DNA of 64,000 bases from the NCBI GenBank assembly GCA_021781815.1, contig JAJXWB010000010.1:1-64000 (forward strand). The letters run 5' to 3'. Position numbers and translations under genes: made by a program. Positions within the stretch are counted from its first letter, which is position 1. Each line of letters begins with the position of its first letter. The notes under the pieces are model-generated. The model was not told the origin of the DNA. It did not search any database and saw only the letters and a program-made list of their open reading frames with translations. Below, piece after piece: positions 43,953 through 53,610 of the stretch. The DNA is from Pseudomonadota bacterium. GTDB lineage: Bacteria; Pseudomonadota; Alphaproteobacteria; Rhizobiales; Beijerinckiaceae.

Positions 43953-44155
43953 TGAACCGCCCCGGGTTTGCCGGAGGCTCCAACTCTTGAGAGGATGGAG
44001 CTATGGAATCGACGACGAAGAAGAGGGCGACGAACAAGTTCTGGCCGGAGGTCCGAGCCCGGGCGGTTCGGATGGTGCGGGAGCACCGGGGCGATCATAG
44101 CTCGCAATGGGCGGCGACCCGCGCCGCCTGCGCATATCGGGCGTGTACGAGATGA
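43953..44155 (+). mobile_element. IS3-family insertion sequence remnant (left end and start of OrfA)
   Basis: The stretch starts TGAACCGCCCCGGGTTTGCC, a typical left inverted repeat of IS3-family elements. An ATG at 44003 then begins an OrfA-type transposase N-terminus ([20 protein letters not shown], then DHSSQWAA). Homology stops at about 44110, where the frame runs into the draT relic and ends at a TGA at 44153. The rest of OrfA, all of OrfB and the right end are missing, so it cannot move on its own. Confidence 0.8.
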
Positions 44156-45090
44156 ACGCGCCGATGTTCGAGATGCTCGACCTGGCGGAAACTCCGGCGG
44201 AGGCCGGGCATGCCTTTTCCGTTTACATGAACGCCATGTTCGGGGTCGATGCGGAGCAGAAGGAGCAGAAGGAGCGGAGGGCCGGTCGCGCCCGGTTCCG
44301 TTCGTCGTTTCTGCGGCTGATCAAGGGCTGGGGCTATGACAGTAACGGGCCTGAGGGCGCTGTGCTGAAAGGCTGTGTGGAGAGCCGGTTCGGCATCTTG
44401 CCGACGTTTCACAAGCAGCGGATCGTAAGATTCTCGAGCGGCGCCTGGACAAACTACGTCGAAGAGAAGATGTCGAGCCGTTTCCACGGGAACTCGATCT
44501 AAACGCAGCTCGACCTGCTCTACGAATTCTGCCAGTGGGCGCTCGACCGCTTTGCTGCGCCGGGACGGACGCACCTGACGCTGTACCGCGGCGTCAACGC
44601 GCCCGGCGAGCACGAGATCGTCAAACGCATCGCCGCCCGCTTGATTCTGCTACGACTGAACAATCTCTCGTCCTTCTCGTCCGACCGCGACATCGCCGGC
44701 TGTTTCGGCGACACGAGCCTATGCCTCGTCCGCATGATCCACGCGCTGCTCGTTGGCGGCGGGAGGGATGCGGCGCGCGCCGTGGCCAACGATCTCGTGG
44801 CCGCTCATCCGTCCTTTCGCTTCGCCCCATTCCACAGCCCCTCGACGGCCTACATAGTCGACACGATGCAGACAGTCCTGCACTTTTATTTCGTGACGAA
44901 TAGTTTCGAAGAGTGCGTTGTCGAGACCGTCAACCAGAGCGGCGACGCCGACACAACCGGCGCGCTCGCCGCAATGCTCGCGGGCGCAACCTATGGGTCC
45001 AGTTTACCGTCACGCTGGCTGACAAGGCTCGACAGCGGCGTCGTCGCTGAAGTTCGACGCCAATCGACACGCCTTGCCAGCTTGGCATGA
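44108..45090 (+). pseudogene. draT: draT'-'draG deletion fusion, interrupted by a stop and truncated by an IS fragment
   Basis: Frame 1 reads as dinitrogenase reductase ADP-ribosyltransferase (DraT) from [20 protein letters not shown], through KGWGYDSNGPEGAVLKG and YVEEKMSSRFHGNSI. An in-frame TAA at 44500-44502 follows, and the frame resumes as TQLDLLYEFCQWALDRFAAP and LNNLSSFSSDRDIAGCFGDT. At about 44710-44720 it switches, still in frame, to the C-terminal third of DraG, the glycohydrolase that reverses DraT: VRMIHALLVGGG, AYIVDTMQTVLHFYFVT and VNQSGDADTTGALAAMLAGA. The N-terminus of DraT is replaced by an IS3 remnant, the end of DraT and the catalytic start of DraG are gone. DraT/DraG switch nitrogenase Fe protein off and on by ADP-ribosylation of an arginine; this copy can do neither. 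Confidence 0.85.
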
Positions 45091-45213
45091 CGTCTCGGGC
45101 AGAACGTCCGCTTTCCGCGCGAGAGCCTATTTCTCTTCCTGGCGCATCCAAGCCGTATCGCGGTCGCCGAATTTTCGTAGCTCCGTGAAGTATCCGCGCC
45201 GCCCTCAAGCTTG

Positions 45214-47016
45214 CTACTGTGCGGGCGCGATCCCGGCCGCGACGAAGGCCCGCCATCCCCCATAGCATGTGACGTCTCGCGCGCCGGCGAGCGCAGCGGG
45301 TTCGACGAGGAATCCCTTGGGCGACGAACCATCGGCAAGATTCACCGTTCCGATGCACATCGGGCTCGGCACAGCGGCGACGAAGCGGCCAAACGCGTCA
45401 GGGCTCATGGCCCAGACCTCGACCTCGATCTTGCCGGCAGCTTCGGCGTCGCGGACGAGGCCGGGCTTCGGCGGCGTCTGGTTGGCCAGCGCGTAGAGCC
45501 GGTATCCGGCCTGCGTTCTTGCTTTCCGGACGAATTGTGCATCGAGCGTGGTCAGTTCACGGTTGAGCGGCATGCCCGAGAGGTGCGCGCCGACAACAAC
45601 GATCTCGAGCATGTCGCTGTTTTTCGGCTCGGGGGGCGGCGCATATTCGCACCGCCATCCGGTTGCGCCCGGCGTATCGCCGCATGTCGCGTGCAGTTCA
45701 CGGCCGAGTGCGGCAAGCAGCGCATCGCGTGCGGCGAGCGCAAGCAAGGTCACGCTTGCAGGCCGGCCGTTTGCGAGCTTGCCGCAGGGGACGCTGAGGC
45801 CGCACATATCCAGAAGATTGACGAAATTCGTATAGGTTCCGAGACGGGCGTTGGCGAGGATCGGCTCGGCCTCGAGATCGACGAGCGTGTAATGCGTCGG
45901 CGCAGTGGGGACGCAGAGGAGGTCGACGGATGCGACGAGCGGCGCGAGCTTCGCGCGAAACTCCTGCAGCTCGTACAGGTCTCTGAACGTATCCGCAGCC
46001 GAGAATTTCCGTGCGCCGCAGATGATCGCGCGCGTGACAGGATGCATGGCCGCCTCGTTCTTCTCGATGAAGGAGCGCAGGCCCGCATAGCGTTCGGCGA
46101 CGAACGCGCCCTCGTAGAGCAGCGCCGCCGTCGCGTAGAAGTCGGCAAAACGCAGTTCGACGATCTCGCAACCGATTTTGGGAAGGCGCGCCAGGATCTC
46201 CTCGTAGCCTTCCTGCATCGCCGTGTCGCCGAAGAAGCGACGATCCTCCCGGGCGGGAACGCCGACGCGCAGCTTCGGCGGCCGCGGTCGCAGCGCCGCA
46301 GCGGGAAAGGGTTTAGACCAGGGATCCAGCGGATCGAGCGCGGCGGTCGCGGCGAAGGTCCGCCAGGCGTCGTCGACTGTCAGCGCGAAGATCGAGACGC
46401 AATCGAGGGTGCGGCATGCCGGCACGACGCCGCGCGAGGACAGCGCGCCGACGGTCGGCTTGAGACCGACGATATTGTTCAGGCCCGCGGGAATGCGGCC
46501 GGAACCAGCGGTATCCGTGCCGAGCGCGAAGGACACTAGGCCATGTGCGACCGCAACCGCAGAGCCGGATGACGAGCCGCCCGGCACGAGCCCCGCGTCG
46601 ATGGCGTTGCGCGGAGCGGGATAGGGCGTGCGCACGCCGACGAGCCCCGTGGCGAACTGATCGAGATTGGTCTTGCCGACGACGAGCGCGCCGGCCTGCT
46701 TCAATAGCGCGACGACGGTTGCGTCCGCCTCCGGTACATAGGCGAAGTCCGGACAGGCGGCCGTCGTCGGCATGCCCGCAACGTCGATATTGTCCTTGAT
46801 CGCACAGGGCGCCCCCCACAGCGGCCAGACTTTCGGATCGAAGGGCGGCAGGTCGGCCGCCGCCTTCATGAGGGAGGCCTTGTCGGCGACGTGGATGAAT
46901 ATCCCGGGATCGTCGACGGCCGCCAGCCGCGCGAAGAACGTTTCGATCGCCTGCTGCGGCGAAACGCCGGAGGCGTAGGCGGCGTGCAGGCTCGGTATAT
47001 CGAAGCGAAGACTCAT
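45214..47016 (-). CDS. atzF: Allophanate hydrolase
   Basis: 600-residue amidase that splits allophanate to two NH3 and two CO2. The amidase-signature triad is present: Lys74 in CAIKDNIDVAG, cis-Ser148 in PGGSSSGSAV and nucleophile Ser172 in DTAGSGRIPAG. The separate C-terminal AtzF domain (about 475-600: LEIVVVGAHLSGMPLNRELT, CYGGWRAFVAAG) is complete. The ATG at 47016 overlaps the cupin gene stop (ATGA). It is the last gene of the biuret operon. No urea carboxylase is nearby, so allophanate must come from biuret rather than urea. Confidence 0.94.
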   Translation of the reverse strand: MSLRFDIPSLHAAYASGVSPQQAIETFFARLAAVDDPGIFIHVADKASLMKAAADLPPFDPKVWPLWGAPCAIKDNIDVAGMPTTAACPDFAYVPEADATVVALLKQAGALVVGKTNLDQFATGLVGVRTPYPAPRNAIDAGLVPGGSSSGSAVAVAHGLVSFALGTDTAGSGRIPAGLNNIVGLKPTVGALSSRGVVPACRTLDCVSIFALTVDDAWRTFAATAALDPLDPWSKPFPAAALRPRPPKLRVGVPAREDRRFFGDTAMQEGYEEILARLPKIGCEIVELRFADFYATAALLYEGAFVAERYAGLRSFIEKNEAAMHPVTRAIICGARKFSAADTFRDLYELQEFRAKLAPLVASVDLLCVPTAPTHYTLVDLEAEPILANARLGTYTNFVNLLDMCGLSVPCGKLANGRPASVTLLALAARDALLAALGRELHATCGDTPGATGWRCEYAPPPEPKNSDMLEIVVVGAHLSGMPLNRELTTLDAQFVRKARTQAGYRLYALANQTPPKPGLVRDAEAAGKIEVEVWAMSPDAFGRFVAAVPSPMCIGTVNLADGSSPKGFLVEPAALAGARDVTCYGGWRAFVAAGIAPAQ

Positions 47017-47369
47017 GATCGGGTCTCGCCGAGAATGAGGACGGCTCGCGTCCAGTGAATGAGCACAACGCAGCCTTTGGCGGACCACACCGAATGCTCG
47101 CTGCCCGCCGGGTTGAGCACGACGGCGCCCTTGCGGTATTCGCCTGCCTCGTCCGCCTGCGCGCCCTCGAGTACGACGACGGTTTCGAGACCGCGATGCA
47201 GATGGCGTGGGACGCGCGCGCCCGGCGCGTATTTTAGAAGCGCGAGCGATGGCGCCTCGTCGTTCGCGCCCTTCTCGAGCCAGCAGATTTCGACGCCCGT
47301 TCGAAAAGGCTCGAAGGCGAGCCGACACCAGCCGCCGGCGACGAGATCGGCGAACGTCCTATTCTGCAT
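47013..47369 (-). CDS. Cupin-domain protein of the biuret operon
   Basis: 118-residue single-domain cupin. The two cupin motifs are [20 protein letters not shown], with His, His and Glu metal ligands in place, and [15 protein letters not shown] with the last His. This resembles ChrR-type or anti-sigma-like small cupins. Its ATG at 47369 overlaps the end of the upstream hydrolase gene by 11 bases, and its stop overlaps atzF, so the three are translated together. It could sequester or isomerise a pathway intermediate, or sense one; function is not known. Confidence 0.85.
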   Translation of the reverse strand: MQNRTFADLVAGGWCRLAFEPFRTGVEICWLEKGANDEAPSLALLKYAPGARVPRHLHRGLETVVVLEGAQADEAGEYRKGAVVLNPAGSEHSVWSAKGCVVLIHWTRAVLILGETRS

Positions 47370-48030
47370 CGCGCAATCCCTCGATGACGCCCTCGGTCGT
47401 CGCGGTCCAGCCGACAATCGCGCATTGCGCGCGGATCATATCGAGCGTCGCCGCCTTGAATTCCGGGAAATAGCTTTCGGTCGCATCTTCCGCGAGCAGA
47501 CACTCGTAGCCGCGGTCGTTGGCCTCGCGCATGGTCGTCTGCACGCAGACTTCCGTGGTGACGCCTGCGAACACGAGCTGGCGTGCGCCGAGCCGATCAA
47601 GATGGGCGCCGAGATCGGTCCCATAGAAGGCGCCCTTGCCGGGCTTTTCGATGACGATCTCGCCCGGCCCAGGCGCGAGCTCCGGCAGGATCGCGGCGCC
47701 GGGCTCGCCGGCGATTAGGATGCGCCCCATAGGACCGGGGTCGCCGATGCGCAGACGCGGGTCGCCGCGATTGCGTTTGGCTGGCGGGCAGTCGGAGAGA
47801 TCCGGCCTGTGGCATTCCACCGTGTGGATGACCGGCAGGCCGTGGCTGCGAAACGCTTCGATCAGGCGCCTCACCGCCGGCACGATCTTGCGCAGGCGCA
47901 ATACATCGTTGCCGAGGCTTTCGCCGAAACCGCCGACCTCGACGAAGTCGCGCTGCATGTCGATGACGATCAACGCGATCGCCGGCCGGTCGAAGAAGAA
48001 GGGAAAGGGCTTTGCGGCGATTTCGCTCAT
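47359..48030 (-). CDS. Isochorismatase-like ureido hydrolase, candidate triuret hydrolase
   Basis: 223-residue cysteine hydrolase. The triad is Asp24 (VIDMQRDFV), Lys129 ([10 protein letters not shown]) and Cys162 ([20 protein letters not shown]), with a Gln at 202 matching the substrate-binding Gln of biuret hydrolase. It is clearly related to, but distinct from, the BiuH copy in the same operon. Known triuret-degrading strains pair a triuret hydrolase of this superfamily with BiuH and AtzF, so triuret to biuret (through carboxybiuret) is the natural proposal. A second biuret hydrolase or a peroxyureidoacrylate amidase is the alternative. The ATG at 48030 overlaps the stop of the ATPase gene (TGATG). 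Confidence 0.82.
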   Translation of the reverse strand: MSEIAAKPFPFFFDRPAIALIVIDMQRDFVEVGGFGESLGNDVLRLRKIVPAVRRLIEAFRSHGLPVIHTVECHRPDLSDCPPAKRNRGDPRLRIGDPGPMGRILIAGEPGAAILPELAPGPGEIVIEKPGKGAFYGTDLGAHLDRLGARQLVFAGVTTEVCVQTTMREANDRGYECLLAEDATESYFPEFKAATLDMIRAQCAIVGWTATTEGVIEGLRDAE

Positions 48031-49553
48031 CAGTAATGGCCCGCCATATGTCTTCCGATCTCGTGCGGATCGGCGCAAGAAGCGTTGGTTTCGTAGACGA
48101 TCGCGCCCTCCGACATCACCACGATGCGATCCGACAATTCGAGTAGCTCGTCGAGATCCTCCGACACGAGCAGCACCGCCGCGCCTGCATTACGCGCCTT
48201 CATGATGCGCGCGCGAATATCCGCGATTGCTGCGAAGTCGAGGCCGAAGCACGGGTTTGCGACGACAAGCAGATCGACCTCGCCGGTTAGTTCGCGCGCC
48301 AGAACGGCTCGCTGGACATTGCCGCCGGACAGGGCTGCGATGGGTGTGTCGAGCGATGCTGTCTTGACGCCGAATTGCTCGATCAGGCGTTGAGCGCCGC
48401 AGCGGATCGCCTTTCCGTCGAGCAGCACGCGCGTCCGGCCGCTTTCGTCGATGTCGAAGGTCCGGAACGCGAGGTTTTCAGCGACGCTCATGCGCGGCGC
48501 GCAGGCGTTGCGCAGCGGCTCCTCCTGGATGATGCGCACCTTCAGCTTGCGCATCTCGGCGCGCGTGGCGCAATAGGGCGCGCCGTGCACGTGGATGGCG
48601 CCGCAATCGTGGCGGCGCTGGCCTGCGAGAATTTCAAGAAATTCTTTCTGGCCATTGCCCGAGACGCCGGCGACGCCGAGGATTTCGCCGGCCTTCACGC
48701 GAAGGGCGTCGACCGCGATCGTCTTCAGACCGGACTCGTCCGGCGCGCGCAGGCCAGTAATGTCCAGAACGTCGGGCGCTTCCGACGCAAGTCGCCGCGC
48801 GTCAAGGTTCGCGATCTTCTGGTCGCCGATCATCATCGCTGCAAGCATGTCCCGATTGAGCGACCCGATGGGGCCGCCGCCCATGCGCTTCCCCCTGCGC
48901 AGCACCGTGGCCTCGTCGGCGAAGGCGAAGACTTCGTTGAACTTGTGCGAGATCATCAGAACGGTCAGCGCGCCGCTTTCAGTCAGGGCGCGGACATGGC
49001 CGAGCGTTTCATCGGCCTCGTCGGGGGTCAGCACGGAGGTCGGCTCGTCGAGTACGAGAAAGCGGCGGCCAAGATAGAGTTGCTTGAGGATTTCGAGCTT
49101 CTGCTTCTGGCCCGCCGCCAGCGTCGAGACCGGGACGTCGAGCGGAATGTGAAAGGGCATCGTCTCCATGAAACGGGTGAGCGCTGTCCGCTCTTTTCGC
49201 CAGTCGATGATCTGCGGCGCATCGGCGCGTGAGATGACGATATTCTCCGCGCCGGTCAGAGAGGGGACGAGGGTGAAATGCTGGTACACCATGCCGAGGC
49301 CGTGCGCTGCGGCATCGCGCGGGCTGTCGATCGGCGTCTCGCGGCCGTTGATCGCGATCTGTCCGTCGGTCGCGCGGTAAAAGCCAAGCATGCACTTGAC
49401 GAGACAGGACTTGCCGGCGCCGTTTTCGCCGAGCAGCGCATGGAACGCGCCGGCGCGAATCCGGATCGAGACATCATCGAGCGCGGTGAACGCGCCGAAG
49501 CGTAGGGTCATGCCGACCGCTTCGACCTCGATGGCGCCGCCCCTATCGGCCAT
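48030..49553 (-). CDS. ABC transporter ATPase, double nucleotide-binding domain (BMP/sugar type)
   Basis: 507 residues with two ATPase domains, as in nucleoside and ribose importers. The first (5-235) is complete: Walker [10 protein letters not shown]-loop MVYQHFTL, an altered signature ([15 protein letters not shown]) and Walker [12 protein letters not shown]. The second (about 260-500) has a degenerate Walker A ([12 protein letters not shown]), signature ALSGGNVQR and a Walker B with Asn in place of the acid pair ([12 protein letters not shown]), as usual for this group. It powers the two permeases encoded just upstream. It belongs to the biuret operon, between the two hydrolase genes. Confidence 0.92.
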   Translation of the reverse strand: MADRGGAIEVEAVGMTLRFGAFTALDDVSIRIRAGAFHALLGENGAGKSCLVKCMLGFYRATDGQIAINGRETPIDSPRDAAAHGLGMVYQHFTLVPSLTGAENIVISRADAPQIIDWRKERTALTRFMETMPFHIPLDVPVSTLAAGQKQKLEILKQLYLGRRFLVLDEPTSVLTPDEADETLGHVRALTESGALTVLMISHKFNEVFAFADEATVLRRGKRMGGGPIGSLNRDMLAAMMIGDQKIANLDARRLASEAPDVLDITGLRAPDESGLKTIAVDALRVKAGEILGVAGVSGNGQKEFLEILAGQRRHDCGAIHVHGAPYCATRAEMRKLKVRIIQEEPLRNACAPRMSVAENLAFRTFDIDESGRTRVLLDGKAIRCGAQRLIEQFGVKTASLDTPIAALSGGNVQRAVLARELTGEVDLLVVANPCFGLDFAAIADIRARIMKARNAGAAVLLVSEDLDELLELSDRIVVMSEGAIVYETNASCADPHEIGRHMAGHY

Positions 49554-49562
49554 CTGCGGCGC

Positions 49563-50264
49563 TCACGGCAGTTGCGCGACGAAGGTCGCGGCGTTCGAAA
49601 CCGTTCCGAAGACGCCGCCCTGCATCTTCACCATCTTGATCGCCGCGAGGTGGTTGCCGTAGTCGGTGGCGCCACAGCAATCTTCCAGCAGCAGGCATTC
49701 GTAGCCGCGATCGTTGGCCTCGCGCATGGTCGTATGTACGCAGACGTCGGTCGTGATGCCTGTCAGGACGATGTTTTGGATTCCGCACTGGTTGAGGATG
49801 AGTTGGAGATCGGTTGCGCAGAACGAGCCCTTGCCGGGCTTGTCGATGATTGGTTCGCCCGGCAGTGGCTTCAGTTCGTCGATGATCTCCCAGCCCGGCT
49901 CACCGCGCACAAGAATGCGGCCGCAGGGACCGGGGTCGCCGATTCCGGCGTTGATGCGGCGCGAACGCCAGCGTTTGTTGGGCGGCAGATCGGCGAGATC
50001 GGGCCGATGGCCTTCGCGCGTGTGGATGATGTGGTAGTTCCTGGCGCGCATGGCCGCGAGCACGGACTTGATTGGTTCGATCGGCGCGCGCGTGAGCGAC
50101 AGGTCGTAGCCCATGGAATCGACGTAGCCGCCCGGCCCGCAGAAATCGATCTGCATGTCGATGACGATGAGCGCCGTATTGTCCGGCCGCAGCGCGCCGT
50201 TGTAGGGCCAGGGATAGGGATCGGCGTCGATGGTGCGTTCGGCGACGTCGGCGCGCTGGTTCAT
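49563..50264 (-). CDS. biuH: Biuret hydrolase (biuret amidohydrolase)
   Basis: 233-residue isochorismatase-like hydrolase that converts biuret to allophanate and ammonia. The catalytic residues fall at exactly the numbers I recall for the Rhizobium leguminosarum enzyme: Asp36 ([10 protein letters not shown]), Lys142 ([12 protein letters not shown]), Cys175 ([10 protein letters not shown]) and the substrate Gln215 ([12 protein letters not shown]). The N-terminal [19 protein letters not shown] is also characteristic. It lies between permease and ATPase genes of one importer, an arrangement that ties uptake to hydrolysis. Cytoplasmic, no signal peptide. Confidence 0.93.
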   Translation of the reverse strand: MNQRADVAERTIDADPYPWPYNGALRPDNTALIVIDMQIDFCGPGGYVDSMGYDLSLTRAPIEPIKSVLAAMRARNYHIIHTREGHRPDLADLPPNKRWRSRRINAGIGDPGPCGRILVRGEPGWEIIDELKPLPGEPIIDKPGKGSFCATDLQLILNQCGIQNIVLTGITTDVCVHTTMREANDRGYECLLLEDCCGATDYGNHLAAIKMVKMQGGVFGTVSNAATFVAQLP

Positions 50265-50277
50265 GGACGGCTCCTTT

Positions 50278-51216
50278 TCATCTCGTGATCGACAATTCGC
50301 CGGGGGCGCCGGCGAGCGTGCGGCCCGGCGACGAGGTGAGAATCATGATCGCGAGCGTGAGGACGTAAGGCGCGGCGTAAAAGAGATAGTAGCCGTGCGT
50401 GACGCCAACGGATTGCAGCGCGGGCCCGAGCGCGCCGGCGCCGCCGAACAGCAGCGCCGCCGCCAGGCAGCCGAGCGGATTCCAGCGCGAAAAGATGACG
50501 AGCGCGACCGCCATGAGACCCTGGCCGGAGGAGATGCTCTCGTTCCAGCTTCCGGGATAATAGAGCGACAGATATCCGCCGCCGATCGCCGCCATGCCGC
50601 CGCCGACGGCGGTCGCCAGCAATCGCACGAGGTCGGGAGAATAGCCCATCGCGCGCGCGGCGTCCGAACTGTCGCCGACGACGCGGACGACCAGGCCAAT
50701 CTTCGTGTTCTGGAACGCCCACCAAAGAAAGACCGCGAGCGCGGCGCCGGTCAGGAACAGCGCGTTGACGTCGAGCGCCGCGCGCACTTGCGGCGTGGAA
50801 GACCAGAAACCGAAAGGGATCGCCGGCAGATGTGGCGCGGAGGGCTGGATGTAGGCCTTGCCGAAGAAGAAGGCGAGGCCCGTGCCGAACAGCATCAACG
50901 CTATGCCGATCGCGATGTCGTTGACGCGCGGGAACTTGCAGATCCACCCGTGCAGCAGGCCGAAGCAGCAGCCGGACACAAACGCGCCGGCGAGGCCGAT
51001 CCACGCCGAACCCGTCTCGACGGCGATAGCGTAGGCGGTCATCGCGCCGAAGACGAGCGTTCCTTCCAGGCCGAGGTTGATGCGTCCGGAACGCTCGGTG
51101 ATTGTCTCGCCGAGCGACACGAAGATGAACGGCGTCGACACGCGGATCGCGCCGCCGATCATGGCGAGAGGGACGGCCCACAGGCCGATGCCCGCTGCTT
51201 GCGCCGCGTCAGCCAT
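50278..51216 (-). CDS. ABC transporter permease (BMP/nucleoside type), second subunit
   Basis: 312-residue inner-membrane permease with 8-9 hydrophobic spans. The opening [20 protein letters not shown] and [20 protein letters not shown] are characteristic of BMP-type (YufQ-like) permeases, and [20 protein letters not shown] ends the transport domain. It overlaps the first permease gene by 8 bases and pairs with it in the membrane. Within this operon it should carry biuret or triuret inward. Confidence 0.92.
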   Translation of the reverse strand: MADAAQAAGIGLWAVPLAMIGGAIRVSTPFIFVSLGETITERSGRINLGLEGTLVFGAMTAYAIAVETGSAWIGLAGAFVSGCCFGLLHGWICKFPRVNDIAIGIALMLFGTGLAFFFGKAYIQPSAPHLPAIPFGFWSSTPQVRAALDVNALFLTGAALAVFLWWAFQNTKIGLVVRVVGDSSDAARAMGYSPDLVRLLATAVGGGMAAIGGGYLSLYYPGSWNESISSGQGLMAVALVIFSRWNPLGCLAAALLFGGAGALGPALQSVGVTHGYYLFYAAPYVLTLAIMILTSSPGRTLAGAPGELSITR

Positions 51217-52330
51217 TGCGCCTCCAACGTTCCGGATTGAAGAGCCTGAAGCGCCCGTAGAATGTGTCGCTCAGCAGGATGACGATGAAAATCATGCCCT
51301 GCAGCACGAGCACGGTCGCATCCGGCAGATCCATGCGTCGCTGGATAAGACCGCCAGAAGCGCCGACGCCACCGAGCAATATGGCGACGGGGACGATCGC
51401 CAGCGGATTCTGACGCGCGAGAAAGGCGACGAGAATGCCGGTGTAGCCGTAGCCCGCGGCGAGTGAAGCATTGGCGGCGCCCTGCACGGCCGCGACCTCG
51501 ATCATGCCGCCCAGCCCGGCGAGCGCGCCGGCGAGCGCACAGAATCCGACGATCAGCGCGCCGACAGGAAGGCCCTGGATCTGCGCGGCGCGCATGTTCC
51601 CGCCGGCGATACGCGCGGCGAAGCCCCATCGGGTCTTCTCGATCAGAAGCCACGCAAGAATACACGCGACGATCCCGACGACGAGACCCCAGTGCAAATC
51701 AAGGCCGGGGATCGCGCCGATGCGATCAATGTCCGGCAGCGGCAGGGTCGAAGGCTTGTTGAGCGACGTGGGATCGCGCAGCGGGCCCTCGACGAGATGG
51801 TTCATGAGCGCGATCGCGATGTAGGACATCAGCAGGCTTGCGATCGTTTCGTTTACGGCGCGGAAATGGCGCAGGGCGCCGACCGCCCCGATCCAGGCCC
51901 CGCCCGCGATCATGCTCGCGATCGCCATGGCGACCACGACGAGCGCGGGCGGCGCGCCCGCGAACGCCGGCCATGCGGCGGCGGCGGCGACGCCGCCGAT
52001 CACGATCGCGCCCTCGCCGCCGATGATGACGAGACCGAGCCGCGCGGGAAGCGCGACGCAGAGCCCGGCAAGCAGCAGCGGCGCGGCGCGCGACAGCGTG
52101 TTCTGGATCGAGAACCACGTCCCGAAGCCGCCGCGCCACATCAGCTCGAACAATTGCGTCGGCGACTTGCCGAGCGCGCGAATGAACGCACTGAACAGGA
52201 GAAGGCCGACGAGCAGGGCGGCCAGAGGGATGGCCAATCCCTCCGCGCGCTGCGCGATTCCGGCCCTGAGCGCCCGGCCGTCCCGCCGGGCCGCCGGAGC
52301 CGCCGCCGCCTCATTCGCCACTTGAATCAT
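51209..52330 (-). CDS. ABC transporter permease (BMP/nucleoside type), first subunit
   Basis: 373-residue inner-membrane permease with about 10 hydrophobic spans after an Ala/Arg-rich cytoplasmic start. Landmarks: LMWRGGFGTWFSIQNTLSRA, LGLVIIGGEGAIVIGGVAAA, FRAVNETIASLLMSYIAIAL and GGNMRAAQIQGLPVGALIV, as in YufP-like BMP permeases. It lies 20 bases after the binding-protein gene and overlaps the second permease gene. The overlapping order binding protein, permease, permease, hydrolase, ATPase is well kept. Confidence 0.92.
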   Translation of the reverse strand: MIQVANEAAAAPAARRDGRALRAGIAQRAEGLAIPLAALLVGLLLFSAFIRALGKSPTQLFELMWRGGFGTWFSIQNTLSRAAPLLLAGLCVALPARLGLVIIGGEGAIVIGGVAAAAAWPAFAGAPPALVVVAMAIASMIAGGAWIGAVGALRHFRAVNETIASLLMSYIAIALMNHLVEGPLRDPTSLNKPSTLPLPDIDRIGAIPGLDLHWGLVVGIVACILAWLLIEKTRWGFAARIAGGNMRAAQIQGLPVGALIVGFCALAGALAGLGGMIEVAAVQGAANASLAAGYGYTGILVAFLARQNPLAIVPVAILLGGVGASGGLIQRRMDLPDATVLVLQGMIFIVILLSDTFYGRFRLFNPERWRRNG

Positions 52331-52350
52331 CCGAACTCCAGCCGATCAGA

Positions 52351-53463
52351 TCACGACGTCGAACCGATCACCCCTTCGACGAGATAGTTCATGTTTTCGA
52401 GTTCGATCGCCGTCTCGACATATTGCTTGCCGGCCGGCACGACGACCGCGCCCTTGTTGTCCTTCAATTCGCCATTGATGATGGCGTAGCGGCCTTTCAT
52501 CATCTCGGCCTTCTTGGCCTCGAACTGCTTGCGGGCGGGTTCAGTCACCATCGCGCCGAGCGGGCTCATCTTCACGAAGCCGTCGGCAAGTCCGCCGCGT
52601 GTGAAATTGGGCAGGGTTTCGCCGGCGATGAATTTCCTGGCGTACATCTCGTAGACGTTTGCCCAGTTCCATTCGGCCCCGGTCAGATATTTGTTCGGCG
52701 CGAGCGGCGCCTGGTTGGCGTGGTAGCCGCAGACGTAGGCGCCGCGGCCTGCCGCGGTCTGCACGACGACCTTCGGGCTGTCGACGTGGCAGGTCACGAC
52801 ATCGACGCCCTGGTCGAGCAGCGCGTTGGTCGCTTCCGCTTCCTTGACCGCAAGCGACCATTCGCCGGTGAAGATGACCTGGCAGGTGATAGACGGATCG
52901 ACGGCGCGCGCGCCGAGCAGGAAGGAATTGATGTTGAGCAGCACCTGCGGAATCGGCTTGGCTGCGACGAAGCCGAGTCTCTTCGACTTCGTCATGTGGC
53001 CCGCTACGACGCCGTTCAGATATTGGCAGGTTCCGATATAGCCGAAATAGGAGCCGGCGTTCTTCGGATCGCTTTCGGTCCACAGGCCGCCGCAATGGCG
53101 GAACTGCGTCTTCGGATATTTCGTCGCGGCCTGCAGGACGAAGGGCTTGAAATAGCCGAAGGAGGTCGGGAACAGCAGACCCGCGCCGTCGACGTTGATC
53201 ATCGACTCCATGGTCTTCAGCACGTCGACGGTTTCAGGGACTTTCTCTTCCTCGATGACCACGACGCCTGTCATCTTCTTCAGGGCGGCGGCGCCCTCGG
53301 CATGCGCCTGATTGTAGCCGTAGTCGTCCTTAGGACCGACATAGATGAAGCCGAGCGTCGCTGAGGCTGCCGACGCGCTTCGAACGCCGAGCGCGGCAGC
53401 CGTTGCGCCGGCGGCCACGCCGTGCATGAAACGCCTGCGGTCAATTGCGGTGCTATGCGTCAT
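52351..53463 (-). CDS. BMP-family periplasmic substrate-binding protein
   Basis: 370-residue solute-binding protein of the BMP (PnrA-like) family. The N-terminus MTHSTAIDRRRFMHGVAAGA has a twin-arginine motif and a hydrophobic stretch to about residue 33 (SASA), implying Tat export folded. Family motifs: GFIYVGPKDDYGYNQAHAEG, DGAGLLFPTSFGYFKPFVLQ and WSLAVKEAEATNALLDQGVD. Aromatic residues in SFGYF and EWNWANVYEMYA may stack on a planar ligand such as biuret. A GGGAGAG ribosome site precedes the ATG at 53463. First gene of the operon, facing the GntR gene. Confidence 0.92.
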   Translation of the reverse strand: MTHSTAIDRRRFMHGVAAGATAAALGVRSASAASATLGFIYVGPKDDYGYNQAHAEGAAALKKMTGVVVIEEEKVPETVDVLKTMESMINVDGAGLLFPTSFGYFKPFVLQAATKYPKTQFRHCGGLWTESDPKNAGSYFGYIGTCQYLNGVVAGHMTKSKRLGFVAAKPIPQVLLNINSFLLGARAVDPSITCQVIFTGEWSLAVKEAEATNALLDQGVDVVTCHVDSPKVVVQTAAGRGAYVCGYHANQAPLAPNKYLTGAEWNWANVYEMYARKFIAGETLPNFTRGGLADGFVKMSPLGAMVTEPARKQFEAKKAEMMKGRYAIINGELKDNKGAVVVPAGKQYVETAIELENMNYLVEGVIGSTS

Positions 53464-53529
53464 TGGAAGGCTCTCCCTGCCGACCCGTAAGCGGTCCAGA
53501 AAGTGCATGCAAACGGCAGGCCAAGATAG

Positions 53530-53543
53530 AAAATCGCGATTTT
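53530..53543. promoter_or_regulatory. Palindromic operator candidate upstream of the biuret operon
   Basis: AAAATCGCGATTTT is a perfect 14-bp palindrome, extended to GAAAATCGCGATTTTTC with one extra base. It lies 67 bases before the start of the binding-protein gene, in the gap shared with the divergent GntR gene. Its AT-rich context differs from the surroundings. A good candidate for the binding site of that regulator or for the operon promoter. Confidence 0.5.
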
Positions 53544-53595
53544 TCAATAGAGATATTGAACTATCGAGACTGAGGCGCCCATGAAGGCGTCAAGT

Positions 53596-53610
53596 GCATA
53601 CACTTTATGC
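53596..53610. promoter_or_regulatory. Inverted repeat near the GntR start, operator candidate
   Basis: GCATA and TATGC face each other over 5 bases (GCATACACTTTATGC), a size and shape common for FCD-type GntR operators. It lies about 85 bases before the preferred GntR start codon and 133 bases before the divergent operon. If the GTG at 53594 were the true start this would be inside the coding region. Confidence 0.4.

Noticed and set aside
39510-45213. A matching attachment-site repeat of the tRNA-Gly 3' end at the far side of the accessory region
   Set aside because: I looked for a second copy of the T-arm and acceptor sequence and found none in the window, and no integrase gene. Integration at the tRNA is therefore not shown.
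45214-47016. Urea carboxylase route for allophanate
   Set aside because: No biotin-dependent carboxylase or urea carboxylase gene occurs near atzF; the neighbours point to biuret as the source.
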